From positions 1 through 64,000 of the IMG/VR virus record IMGVR_UViG_3300037319_000172: DNA of 64,000 bases. One strand, 5' to 3'. The notes below the pieces were generated by a model. It saw nothing but the letters and a program-made list of their open reading frames with translations. It did no database searches and had not been told where the DNA came from. This document shows, one piece after another, positions 16,524 to 27,000 of the stretch. Position numbers and translations under genes: made by a program. The DNA comes from a virus. Position 1 is the stretch's first letter. The number at the start of each line of letters is the position of its first letter.

Positions 16524-18577
16524 TATATGATGTTTACTTTTCCGTAATATAATAAAGACTCTGTTTCTCCGTTCTTTAAATTAATGTAAAACCTATCTGG
16601 ATTTGCATTAGTATCTTTTCTATCGAATCTGTTAGCAACTGCCTTAGTTACTTTAAATAATACTTCTCCTTTTCCTAGATCTACATCTGGAAAATTAGGA
16701 TCATGATAAATTTGTTGCTCTACTTCTCCGCTTTTAATTATAAGAATAATATCTTCAGCATTAACAAGACTTATAGATTCTAGTGTATCTCCCTTTGGTT
16801 TTGCAATACTAAATTTAATAAAGTTATCAGATACTTTTGAAAGCTTTATAATAGACTCTCCTTCTTCTTTATAATTAATCTCGTTTGTAACACTTGCTTC
16901 AGTTCCTTCTAATGTTACGTTAGTAGATCCTGCTAGAATACCATAAGTATCTAGTGCGACCGGAACGTATTTAGTTTCACCAATTGAAGGTCTTACTGAA
17001 TTAATAAATTGATTTAGCTCTCTATTTACCTGTGTATTTGATAGCTTATTATAAACTACAGTAGGGGTAAAATTATCGCTTAAATTAATTTTACTCATTC
17101 TTCTTCCATATTTCTTAGGTTTATCATAAACTAAAGAAGCTACTTTTAATATTTGAGTATTATCTGTTTCATTGTAAATTCTCATATTAACAGTTAACAA
17201 AAAATTACTAGAAACTGCAGAGTTTAAAATTACAGGTCTATATATTATAGGTTCATCGTAATTTGCTACTTGAGAAAAACTAGTGCTATATGTGTTTATA
17301 TAATTTAAACCTAATTGCTCACTAACTTCTATATCGTAAAATACAGTGATGTCATCTCCTGAATTCTGAATTCTTCCGTTAACATAGTTTTCAAATCCTG
17401 AAGTAGAACCGTCTTTAGTTCCGTATATTTCAAAATAGTCTCCTAACTCGGACTCTTCTAGCGTTACTGCTATATCGACAAATTCATCTTCTCTAGACAG
17501 AGTTAATTCTTTAGAATCAGATATTTCTATATAGTCATATCCGTTTACTGTTTTAACTGTTTCTATTAATCCTAACTTTATTTCGTAGTTTGCTGAATCA
17601 TTTACAGCTGACTGTCCTGTTCCAAAGAAAGAATCATTGAATTCCTTATTTCTAGAAGCGTCATTCATGTAAACTAATGAAGGTACTTTTATCTCAATAT
17701 ATTTAGAAAAAGAACTATCAGCTAATACAAACGGTGTAGGGTTTTGAATTTCAAAACTAGATGAATTTAAATAAACTAAAGATGTAAAGTAATTATATGC
17801 ACCTTCTATTTCTTTTTTTGCTTTTACTTGAAAATTAAAACCTTCATATCCTCTTCCACTAAAAGAATAACCTGTTCTTAAATGAAGTCTTATTGTATCG
17901 TAATAAACAGCCTGTACTTCGTTTGACGGAACAACACTAATTGAATTATATCCATTCCATTCTGTAGAATTTAAATAATCTAAACTATTACCTAATAAGG
18001 CAAGTACTCCTTCATTATCTGTTGGAACTGCGTAATATCTTCCTCCTTCACCAGGTGCTGTTCTAATACTATTACCTGTTTCTTGCAAAGGTCTTGAGTA
18101 TAGTGAACTAGCTCTATCACCTACTGTTATATTTGCACCAACCTTAGAGGTGCCTGCGACGTCTCTATATAAATATTCATATTTACCATTAGTATTAGGT
18201 GAAAACGTTACGATCCCATTAATGGGAAGCTGTTGAACTCCTCCTATCATAAAACCGTAAATATTATCTATAGATGAATCTGTTACGTCAAACTTATAAG
18301 TTAATCCGTTCTTAAGAAAAAGTTCTCTTGAAGCAAAATTATTAATATAAACGTATCCATTTAAAGTAGTTACTGTAAAATTAACAACATCAGATCCTAA
18401 TTCATGAATTAACATCCTAGGAGAATCATCGTTGCCATCTACTGTATTTAAGTATTTTAATTGACTACCATTATCATCATTCTCGATCTTAGCCAAATCT
18501 GGCGTACTTTGATCGTTATAGATAAATTCTAATAAAACATCTTCGTCTAACCTTGCGAATTTTGATGATTGTGCCAT
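16523..18577 (-). CDS. Virion structural protein, function unknown (684 aa)
   Basis: A long, beta-rich protein with few Lys/Arg clusters and many Asn/Ser/Tyr residues, typical of phage tail components. The N-terminus KFARLDEDVLLEFIYNDQ is a distinctive segment I associate with baseplate or fibre proteins of Bacteroidota phages, without being able to name the family. No signal peptide or membrane segment is seen. It is directly coupled to the tail-tube-like gene. A tail sheath or fibre-attachment role is possible but not shown. Confidence 0.5.
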   Translation of the reverse strand: MAQSSKFARLDEDVLLEFIYNDQSTPDLAKIENDDNGSQLKYLNTVDGNDDSPRMLIHELGSDVVNFTVTTLNGYVYINNFASRELFLKNGLTYKFDVTDSSIDNIYGFMIGGVQQLPINGIVTFSPNTNGKYEYLYRDVAGTSKVGANITVGDRASSLYSRPLQETGNSIRTAPGEGGRYYAVPTDNEGVLALLGNSLDYLNSTEWNGYNSISVVPSNEVQAVYYDTIRLHLRTGYSFSGRGYEGFNFQVKAKKEIEGAYNYFTSLVYLNSSSFEIQNPTPFVLADSSFSKYIEIKVPSLVYMNDASRNKEFNDSFFGTGQSAVNDSANYEIKLGLIETVKTVNGYDYIEISDSKELTLSREDEFVDIAVTLEESELGDYFEIYGTKDGSTSGFENYVNGRIQNSGDDITVFYDIEVSEQLGLNYINTYSTSFSQVANYDEPIIYRPVILNSAVSSNFLLTVNMRIYNETDNTQILKVASLVYDKPKKYGRRMSKINLSDNFTPTVVYNKLSNTQVNRELNQFINSVRPSIGETKYVPVALDTYGILAGSTNVTLEGTEASVTNEINYKEEGESIIKLSKVSDNFIKFSIAKPKGDTLESISLVNAEDIILIIKSGEVEQQIYHDPNFPDVDLGKGEVLFKVTKAVANRFDRKDTNANPDRFYINLKNGETESLLYYGKVNII

Positions 18578-18594
18578 TATTTATTTTTATTATT

Positions 18595-19404
18595 TTAAAA
18601 TTTTAACCATTTTGGAGAGTAATATACTCCGATTCCTATTGAAGGACCCGTACTTATTACTTGACTGTTGTTTAGATTAATTCCGTATCCGAAACCAACT
18701 CCAATTGACCAACCTCCTTTTTTAACATGTCTTTGATTTAATTTATCATTAACAATATTTATATTTTCTATAGATGTAAACTTTAAACCAGGGTAAGGTG
18801 TTGTAATCCTTAGGATTTCTCTACCATCTTCTTTAACAATTGCTGTTGTTAAACTTATTCCTTGATTAAAATCAAACCTAGAAGATTTAACAGTAAACAT
18901 AGAATCTAATTGTATTAATTCTAATTCACCACTGAACTCTCTATAATTATATTTATCCCAATTTTTATTATCACTAAATTTAAAAGTAACAGTATCTTTA
19001 TCCTGAACAACGGTTACGTTTGAATTTAATATAGAATCTTTAATTACTAAATCAGTAGATATTAATGTATTTATGTTTTCTAATTTAGTCTTATCTCTAA
19101 GAACCTTATTATATCTATCTAGTAATTTTGATTTATCTTCTTTAAGTGTATTTACTGCGTATTCAAAAGTACCTATTTTTGATATTAGATTACCTGCTTT
19201 ATCTTTTTCTATTTTAATAGAATCTTGAGCGGTTTTATAATTTTCAAAGTTTCTATCAGCTATCTTTTCAGTATTTTGTAAATCTTCTTTAAGATTTGAA
19301 ATTTGATTGCATTGCTTTAAGCCTATTAAAACGACAATAGCGATTCCAATGAATCGCAATAGTGTCTTATTTGTTAGTATTTTTTTAATCATTTTTAATA
19401 TCAA
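18595..19404 (-). CDS. Spanin-like membrane-anchored coiled-coil protein (269 aa)
   Basis: Residues 14-29 (LLRFIGIAIVVLIGLK) form one membrane segment. Residues 32-115 make a long coiled coil (KEDLQNTEKIADRNFENYK and onward). Residues 125-225 are a periplasmic beta region, and the end is Gly-rich with alternating aromatics (SIGVGFGYGINL, GIGVYYSPKWLKF), like a short outer-membrane-type beta segment. The layout resembles inner-membrane spanins that bridge to the outer membrane during lysis. It also resembles Bacteroidota proteins of the DUF6808 kind as I remember them. No lysozyme or holin gene is adjacent. Confidence 0.45.
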   Translation of the reverse strand: MILKMIKKILTNKTLLRFIGIAIVVLIGLKQCNQISNLKEDLQNTEKIADRNFENYKTAQDSIKIEKDKAGNLISKIGTFEYAVNTLKEDKSKLLDRYNKVLRDKTKLENINTLISTDLVIKDSILNSNVTVVQDKDTVTFKFSDNKNWDKYNYREFSGELELIQLDSMFTVKSSRFDFNQGISLTTAIVKEDGREILRITTPYPGLKFTSIENINIVNDKLNQRHVKKGGWSIGVGFGYGINLNNSQVISTGPSIGIGVYYSPKWLKF

Positions 19405-19417
19405 TATTAATTAAGAT

Positions 19418-21679
19418 TTATGCTATATTCACTCTAGTGAACGGCTTGCTACCTGAAACCTCTACTCCGTTAATTTCCTCTATCTTAATGGTAACGCTGA
19501 ATTCAGAACCTTCGAATTCGTAATCAAAAGTAGTTTTTCCACCTTGCAATATAACAGTACCTGTTGTAAAGTTTTTAACACCAATTACTGAATCCATTGC
19601 AGTTTGTGGATCTGGTATGTTGAAAAATGTAGAATCTTGCTGTCCATTGTCACCTACTGTAGTTAACTGAGAATAACTTAATTTAATTGCATCATCAGCG
19701 ATTCCGTAATTAAAATCAAGAGTACCTTTTTTAGTAGTGTAATTAGGTAGTGAGCTTGAAATAGTTAATGAGTTTCCTCCTCCTGTATCAGGATCTTCTT
19801 CAACAACTTCTGATTTCATTTCTACAGAAAGGTTTGCACTTTGTGCTGAATATACTCCGTCGTCATCAATAGCTTTAACATAAACCTGAATAAATTCTCC
19901 GGCATTCTGTCCTGTAACTTCAAAGGTAGTCAAATCACCGGCAACATCTCCTAAAAGTTGATCTGGATTTGAGGCTCCAAATATTCGTTTATATATGTAA
20001 TAAGAAGCAACCAATGAATCATCAGTAGATGCGTCCCAGTCTAATGTAAAAGTTGTTTGTGTTATATCACTTGATCTTAAATTAGATGGAAAAGTAGGTG
20101 CTTCATTCGGTATTACTATTTCATCCTGTATTGGTGTAGAGTCGAATGTAATATCAACTATCCCGCCCGAAGGTGAAGAAGATACATCAACACTAAACGT
20201 TATATTATTAGAACCATATGATATAGACGCTGATACATCGCCATCCCCATCAGTAACTGATATTGGCAACGCAACTCCATTGAATTCATATCCATCTGTT
20301 TCGGTAATAGTTCTAGTAAATGTAAACGAGCTACCAGGTACGTTTACTTCTGTATAATCTTGTATAGGCGTTAATTTAGTAGCACTAGTATTTGTATCTA
20401 TAAATCTATAAATAATTGTAACAGGATCCTGTTGTCCTGTGCCTTTATCTTTCCAAAATAAAGAAGTGTCTCCTAAAAATATTACTTGAGGTAGTCTTTT
20501 AATTACAAAGTTATCACCAGATCCTGTTTGTATACTTGAGTCTGCATTATCAATTGATCCTGTTATATCATAATCAGGTGAATCATACTCAGCATCAACC
20601 TCTATCTTTGCTCCACCTATTAAATTAACATTGTTATTGCTTGAGTTTACAGATCCCTGACTATTAGGATCTGATGTTGCTGGATTTTCATCAATACTAT
20701 ATGAAAAAGAATTTAAAGCTGATGTAGGTCTATTAATACCTGCTCCATTTGTCCATACCTTTCCGTGACATATATACCAACCACTAAAGTTATTTATACC
20801 AGCTCCGACTCTAATATTAATAGGTGCATTGTCAGGTGCATTAACTCCAATTTCCTCTATTATAAAATTGCTAGCAATAAAGAATAAAGGATCTATTGAT
20901 ACTACAGTACCTACTGGAACAACTCCTCCAATTTCTTCAATAGTTTTAAACTCTATTTCACCTTCACTGTTTTTAGAAACTGCAATGCTATTAGCAGCAG
21001 GGTTAGCAGCGCCAGATATTTTTAAATATTCATGGACGTCTACGTCTTCTCTAAAGTCTGCTGGTACTTTTGCTATTAAAGAATCTGAGTCTAATGTAAG
21101 AAGTTCATCTTCAGTACTTTCATCTATCCAAACAAACTTGCTAGCATATTTATCTATCACAGTACCATTAATTCCTGAGCTAAATCCCATACGCATCGTT
21201 GTTGTTGTAATGCCTGCGTTTATTTTATTATTCATTCTATAGTAGAAAGAGTTAGAAACTCCTTCTGTTCTAAGTTCTAAATTATTTAAAAATCCAGCTT
21301 CTCTATTGATAGTTAACTTTGCTGTTGTTTCAAAATAATTTATATATTGCGGGGCAGTTGATTTATATCCTATTAAAATAGAAGGAGCTGGTGAACCATC
21401 AATAGCAACTGGTAATATTGTTTTAGCAGTACTATCTGTATTAGAAGTCCATATCCCGTCTCCGCTATCACCTGCAGCACCTTGAGAGCCTTGATCACCG
21501 AAAGAACCTTGATCACCTTTATGCCCTGTTAATCCTATATGTCCTTGATCTCCGATAATTCCTTGAAAACCTCGAGGTCCTCCTCCGTTTGCGACTATTT
21601 GATCAAAGTTATAATTAACCTTGTCTAACTTAACGTCGTTAGTATCTATAAAGGATATTTGTTTTAAATTAATTGCCAT
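19418..21679 (-). CDS. Collagen-like tail fibre with FN3 domain (753 aa)
   Basis: Residues 1-34 are an anchor (ending KVNYNFDQIVANGG) shared with the next gene. Fourteen GxY triplets follow (PRGFQGIIGDQGHIGL and onward), a collagen-like trimeric stem. Near residue 250 begins a tail-collar-like domain (VPVGTVVSI then GWYICHGKVW). A fibronectin type III-like domain lies near 540-640 (APTFPSNLRSSDITQTTFTL), and the C-terminal 100 residues are probably the tip. It is likely a receptor-binding fibre. Its paralogue upstream has the same front half but a different tip. Confidence 0.75.
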   Translation of the reverse strand: MAINLKQISFIDTNDVKLDKVNYNFDQIVANGGGPRGFQGIIGDQGHIGLTGHKGDQGSFGDQGSQGAAGDSGDGIWTSNTDSTAKTILPVAIDGSPAPSILIGYKSTAPQYINYFETTAKLTINREAGFLNNLELRTEGVSNSFYYRMNNKINAGITTTTMRMGFSSGINGTVIDKYASKFVWIDESTEDELLTLDSDSLIAKVPADFREDVDVHEYLKISGAANPAANSIAVSKNSEGEIEFKTIEEIGGVVPVGTVVSIDPLFFIASNFIIEEIGVNAPDNAPINIRVGAGINNFSGWYICHGKVWTNGAGINRPTSALNSFSYSIDENPATSDPNSQGSVNSSNNNVNLIGGAKIEVDAEYDSPDYDITGSIDNADSSIQTGSGDNFVIKRLPQVIFLGDTSLFWKDKGTGQQDPVTIIYRFIDTNTSATKLTPIQDYTEVNVPGSSFTFTRTITETDGYEFNGVALPISVTDGDGDVSASISYGSNNITFSVDVSSSPSGGIVDITFDSTPIQDEIVIPNEAPTFPSNLRSSDITQTTFTLDWDASTDDSLVASYYIYKRIFGASNPDQLLGDVAGDLTTFEVTGQNAGEFIQVYVKAIDDDGVYSAQSANLSVEMKSEVVEEDPDTGGGNSLTISSSLPNYTTKKGTLDFNYGIADDAIKLSYSQLTTVGDNGQQDSTFFNIPDPQTAMDSVIGVKNFTTGTVILQGGKTTFDYEFEGSEFSVTIKIEEINGVEVSGSKPFTRVNIA

Positions 21680-21700
21680 TTCTAACTTTAATATTTATTT

Positions 21701-21715
21701 ATATTCTATATATTC
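21701..21715 (-). promoter_or_regulatory. Late-promoter-like GAATATATAGAATAT
   Basis: Located 22-36 bases upstream of the 753-codon fibre gene start. Confidence 0.4.
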
Positions 21716-21734
21716 TGTTTAAATTAACAAAATA

Positions 21735-24062
21735 TTAAGTGTCACATCTTGCAAGTGTAATACCTATTATTATTTTTCTATTATCATCTGCAATAGGGAT
21801 TGTTGTACTACACATAGTAGCAGAGCCTGGTGAAGGGATGACAACTGATGCCGCTTGACCATTGCATCGGGTATAGTTCACTATTACATCGCTTGAATAC
21901 CCATTATCAACCTCATACCCTACACAATTGTTATCTTGTTGACATGTAACTATACTTGCTACTCTAGAAGAAGTTGATTCGATAACACCGAATCGTTTAC
22001 CAAAAGAGTGTTCTTCTATAATAGATGCCGTTGGCACGTTACTAGACCCTAGGTCTTCTTTGTGTATTTTTATTAAAGGCAGTTCTCCAATATCATTATT
22101 TTGATTAGTTGCAAAACCGATATTAATTAATACTGTTACCTGTTCTTGTAAAAATGCATTTAAATAATTTAAATTTGTTATACTGCCACTAGACATTGGT
22201 TGATTTATTTTAGAGTAGTATATGTCTATTTTGTTATCAGTGCTTATATCACATGTTGTGTTTGTATAAGATGATGAAGGTGTTATTTTACCAAGGTAAT
22301 ATATGTAGTTATCTACAAATTCAGACAAAAACTCAGATCCATTCCAATACTTTCTCATCCACTTTGTGAATCCAGTATCAACTTCACGGTACCATCCTGC
22401 AGGCGCATTATTTCCATTTAATTCTTTTAATGTAGTAGATGAGTTAAGTTTAGAACCATTCAACACGTAATCATTTCCTAATGGAGGGTTACTACTCCAG
22501 TTTAAATTTCTTACATCTTGTTCCTTCTTTAATTTGAAAACATTAGCTAAAGGACATGTTTCTGTAACAATAGTTCCTTGAACTGAATACCAATAAGTAC
22601 CCTTCCAATATCTTGCAATTCCATCTTTTTCGTACCACTTATTAGAAGGTGCCGTTTGTGCATTTAAATAAAGCACAGTACCTGTTACGTCTCCGTTTAC
22701 CCAATCAATACCTATTCCAGACCATTGATACACTTGCTCAGAAGAATCACATGCCGCAACACTTCCGTTTTGAGGTAAAGATAAACTAATACTTTCAAGT
22801 GATGCTTCATCCTGTATTTCCGATTGCCACACAAGAGAACTTTCTCCTAAATTAATTAAGTGAATCATATTTCCTGACACTAAGCTGTTTCCGCTTGAAT
22901 TAAAAGAAGTGTTGATATCTTCTGTATCTTTTATTAATGATACATTATATTTTGAATTATTATCATACGCTGCATTTATATCAATAGATGCGCCTGCTAT
23001 TACTACAGTATCGTTATTACCTCCATTTTGAGCTGAATCTTGATCTATTGAATTAGTCTCTATGTTATAAATAAATGTATGTAATCTAGGAACCTTGTGA
23101 GATATCACACCGTCTAATTCCCAAGAAGATCCATGGCATAAATACCAACCTTCAAAAGGTGTATTTAACCTACCTCTACCGTATGCAATCTCCAACTTAC
23201 CATTAAAGTTACCATTTACGCTATTATCAGTATTAAAGTTTGAATTATTAAAGTCAGATTCCCTTATCGACATTATAGAACCTATCGGAAGGGCTCCAAA
23301 TACTTCGTATTTATTCTTCCAGATAACATTTCCTAATGAATCCTCACAAATTAAAACTTGATTGTCTGCTGCGTTTTTTCTATAACGTACTTTGTTAAAG
23401 ATTGCCCCTTTTTCAAGTGTTGTTTTTTCATGTACTTTAAATAAGCTTGATGTTATTTTAACTGAAGGAATTATATTATTTTTAGTAAATAGATTTAGAG
23501 TTGTGTTATCTAAATTAGTTTCTAAATGCAATATATCACTAGAGCCATTCATCGAACCTACGTCTAATTTATTATCAGAGTACTTGTGACCTGCTCTTAA
23601 ATCAGCAATATGATCAGCGTCAAACTCAAAGTTAGATTTAGTCTCGCTTCCGTAAAAAACAGCAGCAGTTGTAGGGTATGGTATTACATTGTTATAATCT
23701 CCCTGTGTTCCTGCTTCAAATTTCTTACCTATCATTAATGTAACTGCAGAATACTCTGGTGGATTTATAGCTACTGGAGATATATTTTTATGTAAGTTAC
23801 TTTGATTTACGTTCCAAGAACTAAAACCAGGAGCTCCTTCTAATCCAATTAGCCCTGTAGTTCCTGATTCCCCTACAGTTCCTTGAAATCCCCTATTTCC
23901 GGTAATACCACTACTTCCTGTTAATCCAAAAGGACCTGGCATCCCACCTTCTTTTAATTGATTAAAATTAAAATTTAATTTATCAATCTTGTCTTTTGCC
24001 CACCAGTTAGTACTGTTAGGATCTAAATCACTTTTAAATATTTCTTTAATATTTATTGACAT
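21735..24062 (-). CDS. Collagen-like tail fibre, paralogue with different tip (775 aa)
   Basis: The N-terminal anchor (KDKIDKLNFNFNQLKEGG) and 13-14 GxY triplets (GMPGPFGLTGSSGITGNR and onward) parallel the neighbouring fibre. The collar-like block LPIGSIMSI ... GWYLCHGSSW is also shared. The distal part differs. It has two Trp/Tyr-rich repeats (KWYEKDGIARYWKGTYW; GWYREVDTGFTKWMRKYW) and a Cys-bearing C-terminus (NYTRCNGQAASVVIPSPG, TLARCDT). It is probably an alternative or companion receptor-binding protein. Swapping of tips by recombination in the shared half is likely. Confidence 0.75.
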   Translation of the reverse strand: MSINIKEIFKSDLDPNSTNWWAKDKIDKLNFNFNQLKEGGMPGPFGLTGSSGITGNRGFQGTVGESGTTGLIGLEGAPGFSSWNVNQSNLHKNISPVAINPPEYSAVTLMIGKKFEAGTQGDYNNVIPYPTTAAVFYGSETKSNFEFDADHIADLRAGHKYSDNKLDVGSMNGSSDILHLETNLDNTTLNLFTKNNIIPSVKITSSLFKVHEKTTLEKGAIFNKVRYRKNAADNQVLICEDSLGNVIWKNKYEVFGALPIGSIMSIRESDFNNSNFNTDNSVNGNFNGKLEIAYGRGRLNTPFEGWYLCHGSSWELDGVISHKVPRLHTFIYNIETNSIDQDSAQNGGNNDTVVIAGASIDINAAYDNNSKYNVSLIKDTEDINTSFNSSGNSLVSGNMIHLINLGESSLVWQSEIQDEASLESISLSLPQNGSVAACDSSEQVYQWSGIGIDWVNGDVTGTVLYLNAQTAPSNKWYEKDGIARYWKGTYWYSVQGTIVTETCPLANVFKLKKEQDVRNLNWSSNPPLGNDYVLNGSKLNSSTTLKELNGNNAPAGWYREVDTGFTKWMRKYWNGSEFLSEFVDNYIYYLGKITPSSSYTNTTCDISTDNKIDIYYSKINQPMSSGSITNLNYLNAFLQEQVTVLINIGFATNQNNDIGELPLIKIHKEDLGSSNVPTASIIEEHSFGKRFGVIESTSSRVASIVTCQQDNNCVGYEVDNGYSSDVIVNYTRCNGQAASVVIPSPGSATMCSTTIPIADDNRKIIIGITLARCDT

Positions 24063-24067
24063 TGCGG

Positions 24068-27000
24068 TTATGCTTGTATTTTAATATGTAGTTTTAAATG
24101 ATATTTAAAACCAGGCTTTTTGTTATATATTAATCTAAAACTAAGACTTTCATTCTGATATCCTTGGATATCGAAATTAGTAAGTTGTGTAAATCTACCT
24201 TCTTTTAATTTATCTGGAGAATCTATAGAAATAAATTCAGTAGATATGTTTTTACCTTCTATTCCGTATATCTCAGTATTCTCTATAATAAATCTATTAA
24301 CTATGTTTGAATATACATACTTTTCTAAATCATCATCAATAGTTGATTTATCTCCGAAAGAATTTTCAGCGCTTATATACTTTCTAAATTTAGATGAAAT
24401 ACCATCTTCTATTAGTTCTTCATATATTGTTTTAGGTAAATAGAAGTCTGCAATTATTCCAGCGTCGTTCTCTACCCAGTGTATTGCTGTCTTATTTAAT
24501 TTATTAGATCTAATATAGTCTAAAGAATCGATAGAAGTTTCTATAGTATTTGAAAAACTAGTTAAATCGTACTGATTCTTAACTTTCATAATCGTAGATA
24601 CCATAAACGAATTTGATTCAACAGGACTTAAAGTACCGTGAACTTCTTCGCTAGATCCTCCTGCAATTGATTTTGTAAAATAATCACTTGAGTACTTAGA
24701 TTTAAAAACATTTAAATTCTTCTTGTCTATTGCTATCTCGTTTATCATAGGATATAGAGGTAGTTTATCAGTAGTATCTGAAAGTTTTAATAGGTTTTTA
24801 GAATTTTCATCATTTACTTTATGATAATAATAGTTATTAATGAAACCGTAATTTTCATCTACGTTCTTATAAGATGCAAATGCGATTCCTAAGTTTCTAA
24901 ACTTATTGTATATTAGATTATTTCTATCTTTATTTAGAATTAAAGCGTTGAAAGCTCCGTTATATTCAAAACCTACACCGGCACCTGACCCTGATCCTGA
25001 ACCAAAACTATTTTCTGGATAGAATGGAATAGTACCAACATAAGGACCTTCACTTCCTTGAATAGGAACTTCAGGTATTATTGCAGATTGCTCAGAGTAC
25101 ATATCAGTAAAACTGATAACATCTTTAAATAATGGATTGTATTCGCCATTCATTCTTTTTAATATTGTAAAATACCCTCCGTCTTTTCTTTCTTTTAAAA
25201 CTCTACCTATCTCATTAGAACTAGATTGATATGATTTTGGTCTATTTCCATCAGATGCTGTGTCAATAACAGATGGTTTCACAACATCAACACCGTCTTG
25301 TACTTCTAGAATAAATCTATTAAGAGATTCTCCACTAGAGTCTACCGTTATATAGTTAATATCTCCAAAATTATTAAATCTTTTAGCGAAGTTATAAGAA
25401 ACTACTTCTTCAAGTATATTTTTCCATCCAGCAGATCCTGTTTTCCAATAATAAAAAACAGCATCAATTGGAATTGTATTTAAAACAGCATCAGTTATAT
25501 AAGGTACCCCACTACCTGAAGGACCTTCTGTTCCAATACTAAAAGGTATAGGCCTACCTGCAACAACTATAGAATTGTTATCTATAACGGAAACAACTCT
25601 CATTCCAGCATATTGCGGTTCAATGCCTGAACCTGGTATTTCAAAATAAATCCATGAATATTTTCCTTCAGCATCTAACGTTACGCTATCATTAAAACTA
25701 GCTTCTTCACCTGTATCATTTGCATATATTACTGTTTCTTTAATTCTTTCTTCTCCCCACTCAGCTCTATTCAAATCAATAGAGAATGGAATAACTGAAT
25801 CTACTATATCATTGTTTAACTTAATATCAAAAGATTCATACATTAAAGATCTACTTAAAGACTCGATGTCGTTATCCTGAACATTAACATCTATAATTAC
25901 ACATATAAATTTAAATTCATCATTTTTAATAACTGTATATTCTACTCCATTAGGATTACCTTTATTGTAATTTAATGTTACTCCAAATTTATATGAATTT
26001 GTTTCTGTTGTATTTATGAATGACACAGGGCTATCCTGTTTGAATTCTTTTCTTTTCTTGTAAATATATCGTAATCCTCTAAATACTGTGTTAGGTTCTA
26101 ACTCTGTTGACCCTCCGTTGAATTTAGTGTATAGTTTATTAAACTTATCATCAACCCATATTTTAGTATTAGCGTTGATAGATCCTTTCCAATTAAAATA
26201 AAGGCTGAAGTAATCAACACTAGTAGACTTTAACTGAGGAATACTAATACCATCGGTTGTTGTGTAACTTGTGAATGATTTTAAATTAGTAGTTTTATTA
26301 TCTTGATATAATTTATCTGTTATTTTATTAAAATGAAAGTGTTCCATGTTTAAATCATCAACGTTTCTTCCTGATTCTATTCTAATTTCAGGTGAAAGGT
26401 TGTTAGCACCGAACGATTCATTTGTATTTAATATATAAGGTAGGTTTCTAGCATTAGTTCCGTTTTTCAAAGCATATTTCAGTATTGAAGGTACTATTCT
26501 GCTCTTTAAAGCTGTTTCTTTTAATTTATTTTCATCTAATCTGTCATATTCAGAATTAACTGGAGTGCTTATTATTAAATCATCAACATCTTCTTGATAT
26601 AATACAGGAGATAATCCTGCGTATTCTCCTTCAGATAATTTGTCATATTCTAATTCTCCTATTTCTGAGTTTTTAGTTGAATGAAAATCAAAATCAAAAT
26701 CCATTAAATCATAAGCTGAAAACTTACCAAATGTCGGTTTAAATTTATTGTATAATTGTATAGTTCCGTCGCTTGCTGTTTGATAAACACTTTCAATAAC
26801 AACTCTATGCGTTCCTTTATTTATATAATCAGAAACAACATCTATTATTTTAGAATATTTACTAAGATTTATATGCTTGACATATTGTCCAACTTTAACT
26901 TCTCCTAATTCTTCATCAGACACTAGAAACGCAGAACCTACTTTAGATCCTCCTCTTGCAGTATACATATCCCAATCAGAAAACCTTGTTCCAAAATAAA

